Assembly (NCBI GenBank): GCA_964549595.1
Contig: CAZJWK010000001.1
Span: 1-64,000 of the forward strand
Direction of reading: 5' to 3'
Length of the DNA: 64,000 bases
DNA from: CAZQQN01 sp964549595
GTDB taxonomy: Bacteria > Bacteroidota > Bacteroidia > CAILMK01 > CAYYUA01
The stretch's first letter is position 1. The number at the start of each line of letters is the position of its first letter. Below, piece after piece: positions 51,427-61,219 of the stretch. The notes under the pieces were generated by a model. It was not told the DNA's origin, ran no database searches, and saw nothing but the letters and a program-made list of their open reading frames with translations. A program made the translations under genes and the position numbers.

Positions 51427-52905
51427 CTATCCTTTATACGGCACATTGTTTTTTTCCTTTTGCTTGCTAATAAGCCATAACCCAAGGAAAGTAATGAGCC
51501 CGTTTATGATCAATAACTCAAACCCCACTTCATATCCGGCCAAAAAATAAGGGGAATACCACCCAGCCAGAAATGCCAGGAAAGGGGAAGTAAAACAAAC
51601 GATTGGTATTAAGCGGTCCTTCGGGTTTCGGTGCATAAACAGCCCAAAACTGAAAAGGCCCAGCAAAGGACCGTAAGTATAGGAAGCGGCGTCAAAAATC
51701 TTACTGATCACACTTTTATCGTTCAAGTAGTGAAAAAATAAGATAATGCCCAATAAAAGGATCGTAAAACCTAAATGCACGAAATGCCTTGTTTTGGAAT
51801 TTTGCGTCATTTTTTCCCCTTTAAAGCCCAAAAAATCCACACAAAAAGCAGTAGTAAGAGCAGTCAAAGCGGAATCAGCACTGGAATAGGCAGAGGCAGT
51901 CAATCCCAGAATAAAAGCTATGCTGGCGTACAAAGGAAAATGGTCAAAAGCTATTCGGGGATAAAGGTAATCTGATTTGTCAGGTATCCCAATGCCGTTC
52001 TGATTCGCATAAAGGTATAACAAAGCACCCAGCACCAGAAAAATAAATTTGATAACCACCAATCCCCCTGTAAATGTAAACATATTTTTCTGGGCATCCT
52101 TAAGATCAGGACAGCTAAGGTTTTTTTGCATCATATCCTGATCCAGGCCGGTCATCACAATGGCTATAAAAGCGCCACTCAGAAATTGTTTAGGGAAAAA
52201 ATTCTCCGATTTAAAATTATCAAAAAAGAAAATCTTGCTGTAATCACTATTAGCCACTGTTTGGGTTAGCCCGGCAAAGTCAAGCTCCATATTAATGGTA
52301 AGGTAAATGATGCTCACAAAAAGGGCAATGACCATAAGACCGGTTTGTAAGGTATCGGTATAAACGATGGTTTTTATGCCTCCTCTATGCGTATAGACCC
52401 AAATCAGGGCAAGGGTAATCATAACAGCCAGAAAAAAGGGGAAACCCAATTCCTTGAATATGAAAACCTGGAAAACTATAGCCACCAAATAAAGCCGGAA
52501 AGCCGCACCAATGGAGCGGGATAACAAAAAGAAAAAGGAACCTGTTTTGTAGGAAAAATGGCCAAACCGTTTTTCCAGGTAGCCATAAATCGAAGTGAGG
52601 TTTAAACGGTAGTATAGGGGCATTAAAATGGTTGCGATAACCGTATAGCCAATAATGTAACCTAAAACCATTTGGAAATAGGAGAATTGGGTGTCTCCAA
52701 CCCAACCGGGAACCGAAATAAACGTTACACCGGAAAAAGTGGTGCCTATCATTCCGAAAGCCACTACATACCAAGGGGATTGCCGATTGGCTAAAAAGAA
52801 AGTCTGGTTATCAACCTGTTTTTTGGTGGTAACCCTTGAAATAAAAAATAATAAACCAAAATAGGCAATGACAGCGATGATTGTGATAATCGTCACTAAG
52901 GGCAT
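51427..52905 (-). CDS. sodium:solute symporter (SSS family)
   Basis: 492 aa, about 13 transmembrane helices. The first helices with FFLANRQSPWYVVAFGMIGT and TFSGVTFISVPGWVGDTQFS are typical of the solute:sodium symporter family (SLC5/PutP-like), with the GLTASAYSSADSALTALTT block in the later core helix being the sodium-site signature. It imports a small organic solute with Na+; which one is not clear from sequence. It stands alone on the minus strand and is divergent from recR. Confidence 0.9.
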   Translation of the reverse strand: MPLVTIITIIAVIAYFGLLFFISRVTTKKQVDNQTFFLANRQSPWYVVAFGMIGTTFSGVTFISVPGWVGDTQFSYFQMVLGYIIGYTVIATILMPLYYRLNLTSIYGYLEKRFGHFSYKTGSFFFLLSRSIGAAFRLYLVAIVFQVFIFKELGFPFFLAVMITLALIWVYTHRGGIKTIVYTDTLQTGLMVIALFVSIIYLTINMELDFAGLTQTVANSDYSKIFFFDNFKSENFFPKQFLSGAFIAIVMTGLDQDMMQKNLSCPDLKDAQKNMFTFTGGLVVIKFIFLVLGALLYLYANQNGIGIPDKSDYLYPRIAFDHFPLYASIAFILGLTASAYSSADSALTALTTAFCVDFLGFKGEKMTQNSKTRHFVHLGFTILLLGIILFFHYLNDKSVISKIFDAASYTYGPLLGLFSFGLFMHRNPKDRLIPIVCFTSPFLAFLAGWYSPYFLAGYEVGFELLIINGLITFLGLWLISKQKEKNNVPYKG

Positions 52906-53053
52906 TCCGGAACCTCCGGGTTTTTTAAAACTGTTTAAATTTTAATTTTGTCCATTATTGCTTAACCCTGTAAAAGCAATCAAAATTAAGAGAAATTGCC
53001 TTGGAAATGGTAAAATCTTAACAACTTTGAAGATTAGCTAAAAAAGGGCATTC

Positions 53054-53659
53054 ATGGAATACCCGTCCAAATTTATTGAAGAAGCGGTGGAGGAATTTGC
53101 TAAACTTCCCGGTGTGGGTAAAAAAACAGCATTGAGACTGGTCCTGCACCTGCTTAAAGAAGACGAAGAGTCCGCCAAAAATTTAGGCAATGCGATTATT
53201 CAGCTTAAGGACAAAATTTATTATTGTAAAATATGCCATAACGTTGCCGATCAAGATATATGCTCAATTTGTAATGACAATACCCGTGACCATACAGTGG
53301 TTTGCCTGGTAGAGGATATGCGGGATGTAATGGCTATTGAGGGAACCGGTCAGTACCAGGGGACCTACCATATTTTAGGGGGTTTGATTTCTCCGATGGA
53401 TGGCATTGGGCCGGAAAATTTAAACATTCAGTCTTTAATCGACCGTGTTAAGGAAAAAAGCGTCAAAGAAATTATTTTTGCTCTTAGCACCACGATGGAA
53501 GGAGATACAACCATGTTTTACATTGCCAAGCAATTAAGAGACCGGGATTTGCGAATATCTTCTATATCACGTGGAATTGCCATCGGAGGAGAATTGGAAT
53601 ATACGGACGATGTAACCCTTGCCCGATCCATTGCGGAAAGGGTGCCTTATTCACAATAA
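53054..53659 (+). CDS. recR: recombination protein RecR
   Basis: 201 aa, usual length. Helix-hairpin-helix (LPGVGKKTALRLVLHLLK), a zinc finger with Cys at YYCKICHNVADQDICSICND, then a TOPRIM domain (VCLVEDMRDVMAIEGTGQYQ, GTYHILGGLISPMDGIGPEN) and a C-terminal Walker-like motif. It works with RecF and RecO in loading RecA at gaps; recF is in this window at 61232. The gene stands alone with the GT2 gene 112 bases later. Confidence 0.96.
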   Translation: MEYPSKFIEEAVEEFAKLPGVGKKTALRLVLHLLKEDEESAKNLGNAIIQLKDKIYYCKICHNVADQDICSICNDNTRDHTVVCLVEDMRDVMAIEGTGQYQGTYHILGGLISPMDGIGPENLNIQSLIDRVKEKSVKEIIFALSTTMEGDTTMFYIAKQLRDRDLRISSISRGIAIGGELEYTDDVTLARSIAERVPYSQ

Positions 53660-53771
53660 AAAAGCTTTAAAAAAGTTTTACATAAATCCGGGTAAGTTTT
53701 GGGGAAATCTTAAAATGAACGAATGGAAACACCCATTGAATGCCATGGGGGTTAGCTAATGAAAGGATGGC

Positions 53772-55757
53772 ATGAAGCTATCAATTGTCATAGTCAATTA
53801 CAATGTAAAGTATTTCCTCGAACAGACCCTGCTATCGGTGAGGAAGGCCACTGAGGAGTTAAAGGCATTAGGCCCGGGTTACGAGGCAGAAATATTTGTG
53901 GTCGATAACAACTCAGTCGATGGCTCAATTTCCATGCTCCGGGAAAAATTTCCAGAGGTTACCCTTATTGCCAATAAAGAGAATATCGGTTTTGCCCGTG
54001 CCAATAACCAGGCCTTGTCAAAAGTATCCGGGGAATTGAGTTTACTTTTAAATCCGGACACTGTGGTTGAGGAAGATACCTTTACCAAAGTGATCCGTTT
54101 CATGGATGAACACCCCGAAGCCGGAGGATTGGGTGTAAAAATGCTGGACGGTAAAGGCCGTTTCTTACCGGAATCCAAGCGAGGCTTTCCTTCCCCTGAA
54201 GTGGCTTTCTACAAGGCCTTTGGGTTATCCAGTCTTTTCCCCAACTCAAAGGCTTTTGGCAAGTATCACCTCGGATACCTCGATAAAGATGAGATTCACA
54301 AGGTGGATGTATTGGCAGGTGCTTTTATGCTGGTACGTACCAAAGTTTTGAATGAAATCGGTTTATTGGATGAGACCTTTTTCATGTATGGGGAGGATAT
54401 TGATTTCTCCTACCGGATCAAAAATGCCGGCTATGAGAATTACTATTACCCGGACACCCGTATCATCCATTATAAGGGGGAAAGCACCAAGAAGCAAAGC
54501 ATTAATTACGTTTTTGTCTTTTACCAGGCCATGATCATTTTTGCCAAGAAGCACTTTTCCGCTAAAAAGGCTGCCATCTTCTCTTTCTTGCTCAACCTTG
54601 CCATTTATTTCAGGGCTTCGCTCGCTATATCATTCCGGTTTGCCAAACAAATGGCCCTTCCTATACTCGATTATACGCTGATCTTTATAGCGCTATACTT
54701 AACAGCTTCCTCCAATACCGTACTTTTTAAAGAAGGGACTGAAACCCTTCCTTCCAATTGGCTGGATTACCAGCTTCCGATAGGCGTGCTGATCTGGATT
54801 CTGGGAAATGTATTTACCAGGAATTACCGAAAACCCTTTACGTTAGGTAAGATTGTCAACGGGACCCTTTTAGGCACGCTGGCGGTGGCTGCAGCTTATG
54901 CTTTTTTGCCGGATTCATGGCAGCACTCACGCGGGTTTATCCTGATAGGAGGACTTTACTCCGGTTTGATTTTCACCCTTAACCGGTTGGTTTTTCACTT
55001 CAAGGATTACAAAAATTTACGACTGGGGGCCAAGGGCCTGAAAAAGATCATCATTGTGGGTGGAAAGGAAGAGGCAGACCGCGTTGAACAATTGCTTGAG
55101 GATAGCCGTGTACGCTTTCAATTGGTGGGTTATGTAGATCCGAATGGTAACGGGCAAAGCAATGAATACCCCTATATTGGTCAATTAAGCCAGCTCGGGG
55201 AAATCTCCACAATTTATGATGTTACGGAAATCATCTTTTGCGCTAAAGATATTGCCTCCCACAAAATCATTAACTGGATGGTATACATCCAGGATCAACA
55301 GATCGACTTCAAGATTGCACCGGAAGAAAGCTTGTTTATCATCGGAAGCCGCTCAAAGCACTTACCCGGAGATTTTTACACCATTAATATTGAGCTGGGA
55401 TTGGCTCAACCTACCAATCGTTTCAATAAATATGCTTTTGATCTGCTTTCTTCACTGGGTTTGATGCTGACCCTACCGGTTACCATCTGGTTTATTAAGG
55501 ATAAAAAAGGGTTTATGCAAAATATTACCCGGGTGCTAACGGGCAGGAGCTCCTGGGTAGGATATGAGCGCTCCTCACAGACCTATAAACTCCCTGAACT
55601 CCGCAAAGGCGTTCTCAGTCCTTGCGATGAGCTCACCGAAAACCACCTCGACCAAGCCACCATTGAGCGGTTAAACTTCTTGTATGCACGCGATTATGAG
55701 CTAAGTAAAGACCTTAAGATCATCACCAGGAATTTTTCCCGCTTAGGTGAACACTAA
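53772..55757 (+). CDS. GT2 glycosyltransferase fused to a reduced polyprenyl-glycosylphosphotransferase module
   Basis: 661 aa. Residues 1-about 240: GT2 fold with IVIVNYNVKYFLEQTL, FVVDNNSVDGS, the DxD-like LLLNPDTVVEE and the catalytic EDIDFSYRI (208-215), of the rhamnosyltransferase type. Residues about 263-410: four or five hydrophobic helices. Residues about 420-530: a Rossmann-like region (KKIIIVGGKEEADRVEQL, LVGYVDPNGN) like the CoA-binding-3 part of WbaP-type transferases. Residues about 550-661: FDLLSSLGLMLTLPVTIW and then RVLTGRSSWVGYER, LPELRKGVLSP and SKDLKIITRNF, as in PglC/WbaP family ends. The catalytic stretch between (the FxxQxRxGxxG and KFRTM region) is absent. So the C-terminal part is probably non-catalytic and the protein a bifunctional or regulated glycan-chain enzyme. 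Confidence 0.75.
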   Translation: MKLSIVIVNYNVKYFLEQTLLSVRKATEELKALGPGYEAEIFVVDNNSVDGSISMLREKFPEVTLIANKENIGFARANNQALSKVSGELSLLLNPDTVVEEDTFTKVIRFMDEHPEAGGLGVKMLDGKGRFLPESKRGFPSPEVAFYKAFGLSSLFPNSKAFGKYHLGYLDKDEIHKVDVLAGAFMLVRTKVLNEIGLLDETFFMYGEDIDFSYRIKNAGYENYYYPDTRIIHYKGESTKKQSINYVFVFYQAMIIFAKKHFSAKKAAIFSFLLNLAIYFRASLAISFRFAKQMALPILDYTLIFIALYLTASSNTVLFKEGTETLPSNWLDYQLPIGVLIWILGNVFTRNYRKPFTLGKIVNGTLLGTLAVAAAYAFLPDSWQHSRGFILIGGLYSGLIFTLNRLVFHFKDYKNLRLGAKGLKKIIIVGGKEEADRVEQLLEDSRVRFQLVGYVDPNGNGQSNEYPYIGQLSQLGEISTIYDVTEIIFCAKDIASHKIINWMVYIQDQQIDFKIAPEESLFIIGSRSKHLPGDFYTINIELGLAQPTNRFNKYAFDLLSSLGLMLTLPVTIWFIKDKKGFMQNITRVLTGRSSWVGYERSSQTYKLPELRKGVLSPCDELTENHLDQATIERLNFLYARDYELSKDLKIITRNFSRLGEH

Positions 55758-55775
55758 TAAGCGATTCCCTTAAGC

Positions 55776-55812
55776 AAAAAAAGGCGATGTATAAACACCG
55801 CCTTTAAAAAAC
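55776..55812 (-). terminator. intrinsic terminator of rpoD
   Basis: On the minus strand AAAGGCG pairs with CGCCTTT over 7 bp, extended by TGT/ACA, followed by seven Ts. It lies 43 bases past the rpoD stop. The plus strand has no T-tract after the stem, so termination of the glycosyltransferase gene here would be weak. Confidence 0.8.
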
Positions 55813-55854
55813 ACAGTTTTAAAATATTCTTGTCAATGCCTGATTAACAAAAAA

Positions 55855-56721
55855 TCATGCACCAAGGTAAGATTTAAGCAAACGACTTTTGGAAGACTTC
55901 CTCAACTTACGAAGGGCTTTTTCCTTGATCTGGCGTACCCTTTCGCGTGTCAAATTAACCTTTTCACTAATGTCTTCATAGGAATGCGGAGCATTGCCTT
56001 CCAAACCAAAGAATAGCTTTACGATCTCCCGTTCTTTGTCAGCCAATAAGGAAATGACACGGCTGATCTCTTTTTGAAGGGATTCGTGCAGTAAATCTAC
56101 ATCCGGGTTGGGTTCTTGATGATTGGGTAAGAGGGTTAACAAGTTGGCATCTTCTTCTTCATTAATAGGCGCATCAATGGATAGATGACGACTTGAGGAA
56201 CTAAGTGTGGTCTCGACCTCTTGGCCGGGAAGTTCCAACTTTTCTGCAATTTCGGTGGTAGTGGCTTCCCGTTCGTACTTTTGCTCTAGTTCAGCAGCCG
56301 CATTACCGATCTTGCTTAAAGACCCGACCTTATTAAGCGGTAACCTTACCAGGCGGCTTTGATCAGCCAATGCCTGAAGAATAGATTGGCGTATCCACCA
56401 AACTGCATAAGAAATGAACTTAAAACCCCTTGTTTCATCAAAGCGTTGAGCCGCTTTAATAAGGCCCAGGTTACCCTCGTTGATAAGATCGCCAAGGGTT
56501 AAACCTTGATTCTGATACTGCTTTGCCACTGATACAACAAATCGCAGGTTAGCGGTCACAAGCTTCTCCAGGGCAGCCTGATCATTTTCTTTAATCCTTT
56601 TTGCCAGTTCCACTTCTTCACCAGGAGAAATCATCTCCACTTTACTGATCTCGTTCAAATACTTGTCTAAAGATTTGTTTTCCCGGTTTGTAAACTGCTT
56701 GCTAATCTTTAGTTGTCGCAT
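55855..56721 (-). CDS. rpoD: primary RNA polymerase sigma factor, short Bacteroidota type
   Basis: 288 aa, lacking region 1.1 and the long non-conserved insert of proteobacterial RpoD. Region 1.2 (SLDKYLNEISKVEMISPGEE), 2.1-2.4 (LRFVVSVAKQYQNQGLTLGD, NEGNLGLIKAAQRFDETRG, FISYAVWWIRQSI), region 3, and 4.2 (YEDISEKVNLTRERVRQIKE) are present. This is the ABfr/RpoD type that recognises the TAnnTTTG promoters found throughout the window. Its own terminator follows. Confident as a group 1 sigma factor. Confidence 0.95.
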   Translation of the reverse strand: MRQLKISKQFTNRENKSLDKYLNEISKVEMISPGEEVELAKRIKENDQAALEKLVTANLRFVVSVAKQYQNQGLTLGDLINEGNLGLIKAAQRFDETRGFKFISYAVWWIRQSILQALADQSRLVRLPLNKVGSLSKIGNAAAELEQKYEREATTTEIAEKLELPGQEVETTLSSSSRHLSIDAPINEEEDANLLTLLPNHQEPNPDVDLLHESLQKEISRVISLLADKEREIVKLFFGLEGNAPHSYEDISEKVNLTRERVRQIKEKALRKLRKSSKSRLLKSYLGA

Positions 56722-57204
56722 GTTTTAAAATAGTTTTAACATATTGATTTTGTGAGAAATTCTACAATTCCGTTCATTCAAACAACGCCGTTTTAAGGAA
56801 AAGTTCACTTGCTTTTAACTTTTTCTCAAAAGCTGATGATCAGGGATCAGAAATCATCAAAATAATTCTTGTTTCCAAAGCCAACAGAGCAAAAAGAAAT
56901 GGTTTGCGGTAAAAGCCAAGCTTCTACTAAAGGCATCCCTTGATTTTAAGTGATGGTTTTAACAACGACTTCTGATTTTACAGCTTTCTTTTCCTAATCG
57001 TTCCATTTATTCCATTAAAATTGAGGAAGGGACATTACTCAATATTCCCACGCTCATAGAAGAGAATTCAAAGATGATCCCCCTTAATTTTGATTCCGGG
57101 GCTTAATTTCCTTAAGATTAAAAACCAAACACTCATTTTCTAAACCATAATTATCAAAAAATGTGTTTACTCTAAACAGTTAAATTATTAAAATCAAAAA
57201 AACC
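56722..57204. other. divergent intergenic stretch between rpoD and the SRAP gene
   Basis: 483 bases of AT-rich sequence. The rpoD promoter should be on its left side and the SRAP promoter on the right, but no TAnnTTTG box at a proper distance is obvious for either. No RNA gene or terminator seen. Confidence 0.5.
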
Positions 57205-57888
57205 ATGTGCGGTCGTTATTCCATTTCAACCCCTGCCGAAGAGCTGGCCGGGCACTTTGATGCACAACTACCTGAGGTGGAAGTCTCACCGGTATACAAT
57301 GCCGCTCCCAGTCAAAATTTGATGGTCATACCTAATCAGGAAGGACCGAGAAAAGTCCACTTATTTCGTTGGGGCTTGATTCCTTTTTGGGCCAAATCAG
57401 AAGACATCGGTTACAAAATGATCAATGCCCGGGCTGAAAGCTTGATGACTAAACCAGCTTTCAAAGCGGCCTTTAAAAAAAGGCGTTGCCTTGTATTGGC
57501 GGACGGTTTCTATGAATGGCAAAAAACCAAATCCGGCAAGGTTCCTCATCGAATTTGTCTGACAAATAACCAGCCATTTGCTTTTGCCGGATTATGGGAA
57601 CAATGGAAGGAGCCAGAAACAGACAAAACCCTTGAAAGTTTCACCATCATAACCACTGAAGCCAATGAAGCAGTGAAGCCTTTACATGAACGTATGCCGG
57701 TCATTCTGCCAGATGATGTAAAAGAGTCATGGTTAGCCAATGACCTATCCATAGAGGATTACCAATCTTTATTACAACCCTATCCTTACCAATTGGCTAT
57801 TTACCAGGTTTCCAAAAAGGTCAATACCCCAAAAAACAATGATCCCTCTGTTATTGAGCCGGTTAAGTCCGGTGACAGCCTGGTGTGA
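57205..57888 (+). CDS. SRAP-domain protein (YedK/HMCES type)
   Basis: 227 aa. The start MCGRYSIS puts the catalytic Cys2 at the exposed N-terminus after removal of Met. Family motifs follow: NAAPSQNLMVIPNQ, RWGLIPFWAK, NARAESLMTKPAFK, RRCLVLADGFYEWQK, and the active-site His region PLHERMPVILP. The protein forms a thiazolidine link with abasic sites in single-stranded DNA and shields them. It is a single-gene unit. In other bacteria the gene is DNA-damage induced; no LexA box is evident here. Confidence 0.93.
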   Translation: MCGRYSISTPAEELAGHFDAQLPEVEVSPVYNAAPSQNLMVIPNQEGPRKVHLFRWGLIPFWAKSEDIGYKMINARAESLMTKPAFKAAFKKRRCLVLADGFYEWQKTKSGKVPHRICLTNNQPFAFAGLWEQWKEPETDKTLESFTIITTEANEAVKPLHERMPVILPDDVKESWLANDLSIEDYQSLLQPYPYQLAIYQVSKKVNTPKNNDPSVIEPVKSGDSLV

Positions 57889-57971
57889 TAAGGCCGGAAA
57901 ACGAATTCTAACAGGAGATCTGCGGTAAAACTGATGGTGATTTTCGCTTTTTAGGCAAAGGGGATTTTTCA

Positions 57972-58097
57972 ATCGTTAAAATGGGACAATCCCTTTTCCC
58001 TTGCAAAAATAAAATCAATAAATTTGTCGGTCACCCTAAATCTTGGTCCATATTCAGAGGTATCGTAATAAAGGGCTTTGTTTGATAACCTTAAACC
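57972..58097 (-). pseudogene. possible decayed coding fragment upstream of polA
   Basis: A 42-codon open frame on the minus strand between an in-frame TGA at 58098-58100 and a TGA at 57969-57971 reads NKALYYDTSEYGPRFRVTDK and then FIDFIFAREKGLSHFND. The composition is protein-like, with no in-frame ATG (only an internal GTG or TTG). I do not recognise the family. Either a remnant of a lost gene or a chance frame. Confidence 0.25.
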
Positions 58098-58130
58098 TCA
58101 ATGCCCCGTTTATCCAATAAATTGACAACC

Positions 58131-60905
58131 ATGGCGCAACAACAAAAAAAGCTTTTTCTCCTGGATGCAATGGCCCTGATTTACAGGGCTCACTTTGCTT
58201 TTATCCGAAATCCCATGTATAACTCGAAAGGCATGAATACATCTGCCTTATTTGGATTTACCAACAGCCTGCTGGAAATTCTTGAAAAAGAGAATCCCAC
58301 TCATATGGGAATTGTGTTTGACACAAGCGAGCCTACCTTCCGGGAGGAGACCTATGAAGAATACAAAGCCAATAGGGAGGAACAACCTGAGGACATAGCA
58401 GTAGCCATACCAATGGTCAAGCAATTGGCAGAAGCGTTTCGCATTCCCACCCTGGAAAAACCCGGCTATGAAGCGGACGATATCATTGGGACCATTGCCA
58501 AAAAGGCTTCAAAAACCGGTTTTGAAGTGTACATGATGACCCCTGATAAGGATTTTGCGCAATTGGTTGAGGACCAAATTTACCTCTATAAACCGGCAAG
58601 AATGGGGAAACCCTCTGAAATCTGGGACACTGGAACAGTTAAGGAAAAGTTCGGAATTGATCGGGTTGATCAGGTGGTAGATATACAAGGGTTAACGGGA
58701 GATAGCATTGACAACATTCCGGGTATTGAAGGGATAGGCCCGAAGACGGCTGAAAAACTTATCAAGCAATTTGGCAGCGTTGAGGATTTGGTCCATAACA
58801 CTGATCAGCTAAAAGGGAAACAGAAACAAAAAATAGAGGACAATAAGGATAATGCCCTGATGTCCAAAAAGCTGGCTACTATTTATACCGAAGTCCCTAT
58901 AGATTTTGATGAAAAATCCCTGGAAAGGGAGCCCCCGGATGAAGAGTCGTTGAAAGCATTATTCAGGGAATTGGAATTCCGGTCTATTATACGGAAAATG
59001 TTCGGAGAGGAGCCGGGATCGCAAAATGGTCAGGGGGACCTTTTTAACCAAGAAGCGGATAAAACGCAAAAAGAGGAGCCTTCCCCTTACAAGACCCTGG
59101 AAGATGTTAGCCATGATTACCGGTTGGTACAGGATGCCAAAGAAAGGCAACAACTTGTTCAGTCATTAAGCTCACTGAAGGCATTTGCTATTGATACGGA
59201 AACTTCTGCCATAAATCCCCATCAGGCTCAGTTAGTGGGAATCAGCCTCAGTACAGAAGCCGGCAAGGGTTATTACCTCCCTGTCAATGGAGACCCTGAC
59301 CTTGCTGAGGCTACCATTAATGACTTAAAACCGGTTTTGGCCAATGAACAAATCACTAAGATCGGCCAAAATATCAAGTACGATTTACTGGTACTTAAAA
59401 ACCGTGGGGTACCTTTAAATGGACCACTTTTCGATACCATGATAGCCCATTACCTCTTGGAACCAGAACTCCGGCACAACATGGATTACCTGGCTGAGAC
59501 CTATCTTCAATACCAACCTGAACCTATTGAAAACTTGATCGGGAAGAAAGGGAAAAACCAAGGCAACATGGGCCAATTGAAACCTGAAAAAATTAAGGAT
59601 TATGCCTGTGAAGATGCGGATGTGACTTATCAACTTTACCAAAAATTCAACGAAGCCCTGGAAATAGAAGATTATACCAAGCTTTACCAGGAAATAGAAG
59701 GGCCTTTGATCTACGTTCTGGCGGAAATGGAACACGAAGGGGTCAAGGTAGATGAAGCACAGCTTAACCATTTTTCCATTGAACTGGAGGAAGAAATGCA
59801 GTCCCTGGAAAAGACTATACATGGACTGGCCGGGGAATCTTTTAACATCAATTCTCCAAAACAGCTTGGCGATATCCTGTTTGAAAAACTCAAACTGGAT
59901 CCCAATGCCAAGAAGACCCAAAAAACGCAGCAATACTCCACCAATGAGGAAGTGTTAACCAAGCTTGCCGCTCATTATGAAATTGCCCAAAAGGTGTTGG
60001 ACTACCGGTCCGTTCAAAAGCTTAAATCCACGTATGTAGATGCGCTTCCTGAATTGATTAATCCCAATACAGGAAGGATTCACACTTCCTATCAACAAGC
60101 AGTTGCGGCAACCGGACGGCTAAGCTCCACCAACCCTAACCTCCAGAATATTCCTATCCGTACAGAAAAAGGCCGCAGGATCAGGGAAGCCTTTGTTCCA
60201 AGGGAACCAGGCTATTCCATTTTTGCGGCTGATTATTCCCAGATTGAGCTTCGTTTGGTGGCTGATATCAGTGGCGATGAATCCCTGATCCAGGCTTTTA
60301 AGGAAGGGCAGGATATCCACGCTTCGACTGCGGCTAAAATTTATAAGGTCCCAATGGAGAAGGTCACCGATACCATGCGCCGTAGTGCTAAAACCGTCAA
60401 TTTTGGAATTATTTACGGGATTTCTGCCTTTGGGCTTTCTCAAAGGTTGGGCATTCCCCGGAAAGAGGCTTCCGAAATCATCGAAAGCTACTTTACGGAA
60501 TTTCCGAAAGTCAAGGAATACATGAACGAGCAAATTGCCTTTGCCCGCGAGCATGGGTATGTCAAAACTTTACTTGGCCGAAAAAGGACCTTGAGAGACA
60601 TCACCTCGGGGAATAGCACGCAAAGGGGGTTTGCAGAACGCAACGCCATTAATAGTCCGATTCAGGGTACGGCTGCGGATATGATCAAGAAGGCCATGGT
60701 AGAAATCCATTATGCCATGAGAGAACAGGGCTTTTCTTCAGCGATGATCATGCAGGTCCATGATGAGCTGATCTTTGATGCCAGGGATAAGGAATTAGAG
60801 GCGTTAAAACCCTTAGTACAGGAAAAAATGCAAAACGCCCTGGAATTAAACGTGCCCATTGAGGTTGAAATGGGAGTCGGCCAGAATTGGTTGGAGGCCC
60901 ATTAG
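58131..60905 (+). CDS. polA: DNA polymerase I
   Basis: 924 aa from the ATG at 58131; an in-frame ATG at 58101 adds ten unlikely residues. Three parts: 5'-nuclease domain (1-about 290; LFLLDAMALIYRAHFAF, DNIPGIEGIGPKTAEKLI), 3'-5' exonuclease (about 330-530; FAIDTETSAINPHQA with D355 and E357, IGQNIKYDLL, YACEDADVTYQLY) and the polymerase (DYSQIELRLVADISG motif A, RRSAKTVNFGIIYGISAFG motif B, MQVHDELIFDA motif C). All exonuclease carboxylates are intact, unlike some family A enzymes that lost proofreading. The role is Okazaki fragment maturation and gap repair. Confidence 0.96.
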   Translation: MAQQQKKLFLLDAMALIYRAHFAFIRNPMYNSKGMNTSALFGFTNSLLEILEKENPTHMGIVFDTSEPTFREETYEEYKANREEQPEDIAVAIPMVKQLAEAFRIPTLEKPGYEADDIIGTIAKKASKTGFEVYMMTPDKDFAQLVEDQIYLYKPARMGKPSEIWDTGTVKEKFGIDRVDQVVDIQGLTGDSIDNIPGIEGIGPKTAEKLIKQFGSVEDLVHNTDQLKGKQKQKIEDNKDNALMSKKLATIYTEVPIDFDEKSLEREPPDEESLKALFRELEFRSIIRKMFGEEPGSQNGQGDLFNQEADKTQKEEPSPYKTLEDVSHDYRLVQDAKERQQLVQSLSSLKAFAIDTETSAINPHQAQLVGISLSTEAGKGYYLPVNGDPDLAEATINDLKPVLANEQITKIGQNIKYDLLVLKNRGVPLNGPLFDTMIAHYLLEPELRHNMDYLAETYLQYQPEPIENLIGKKGKNQGNMGQLKPEKIKDYACEDADVTYQLYQKFNEALEIEDYTKLYQEIEGPLIYVLAEMEHEGVKVDEAQLNHFSIELEEEMQSLEKTIHGLAGESFNINSPKQLGDILFEKLKLDPNAKKTQKTQQYSTNEEVLTKLAAHYEIAQKVLDYRSVQKLKSTYVDALPELINPNTGRIHTSYQQAVAATGRLSSTNPNLQNIPIRTEKGRRIREAFVPREPGYSIFAADYSQIELRLVADISGDESLIQAFKEGQDIHASTAAKIYKVPMEKVTDTMRRSAKTVNFGIIYGISAFGLSQRLGIPRKEASEIIESYFTEFPKVKEYMNEQIAFAREHGYVKTLLGRKRTLRDITSGNSTQRGFAERNAINSPIQGTAADMIKKAMVEIHYAMREQGFSSAMIMQVHDELIFDARDKELEALKPLVQEKMQNALELNVPIEVEMGVGQNWLEAH

Positions 60906-61035
60906 CCAACCACTTCAACCAAATGCCGCGAAAATGCTTGAGTTAGGAATTGTGCCCTTTTACAATGGAAAACTAATCAGTGAACAAACCACCCGATTAA
61001 AAATTAGGCTTTTACTCAGGCTCGTGCTAAGTTTG

Positions 61036-61110
61036 TCGGGGTGGCTGGATTCGAACCAGCGACTTCCACGTCCCGAACGTGGCGCGCTAACCGGACTGCG
61101 CTACACCCCG
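61036..61110 (-). tRNA. tRNA-Pro (anticodon CGG)
   Basis: Cloverleaf on the minus strand: acceptor CGGGGTG (61104-61110) with CACCCCG (61037-61043), D arm GCGC/GCGC, anticodon stem CCACG/CGTGG with loop TTCGGGA (anticodon CGG), variable loop AAGTC, T arm GCTGG TTCGAAT CCAGC, discriminator A at 61036. The 3' CCA is not encoded (next bases CA). It reads CCG codons. Confidence 0.95.
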
Positions 61111-61219
61111 AATTTTATTTGGGTTTGCAGTTGAATGACCATTACCCAAAGAAGCTTTGCAAAATTAAAAAAACCAGACGGGTAAGCTCAACTTCCGTTC
61201 CTCTCCGCTAACAATCCTT

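Noticed and set aside
60859..61134. Open frame covering the tRNA-Pro and the end of polA
   Set aside because: It runs through the tRNA cloverleaf and overlaps the polA end; a shadow frame.
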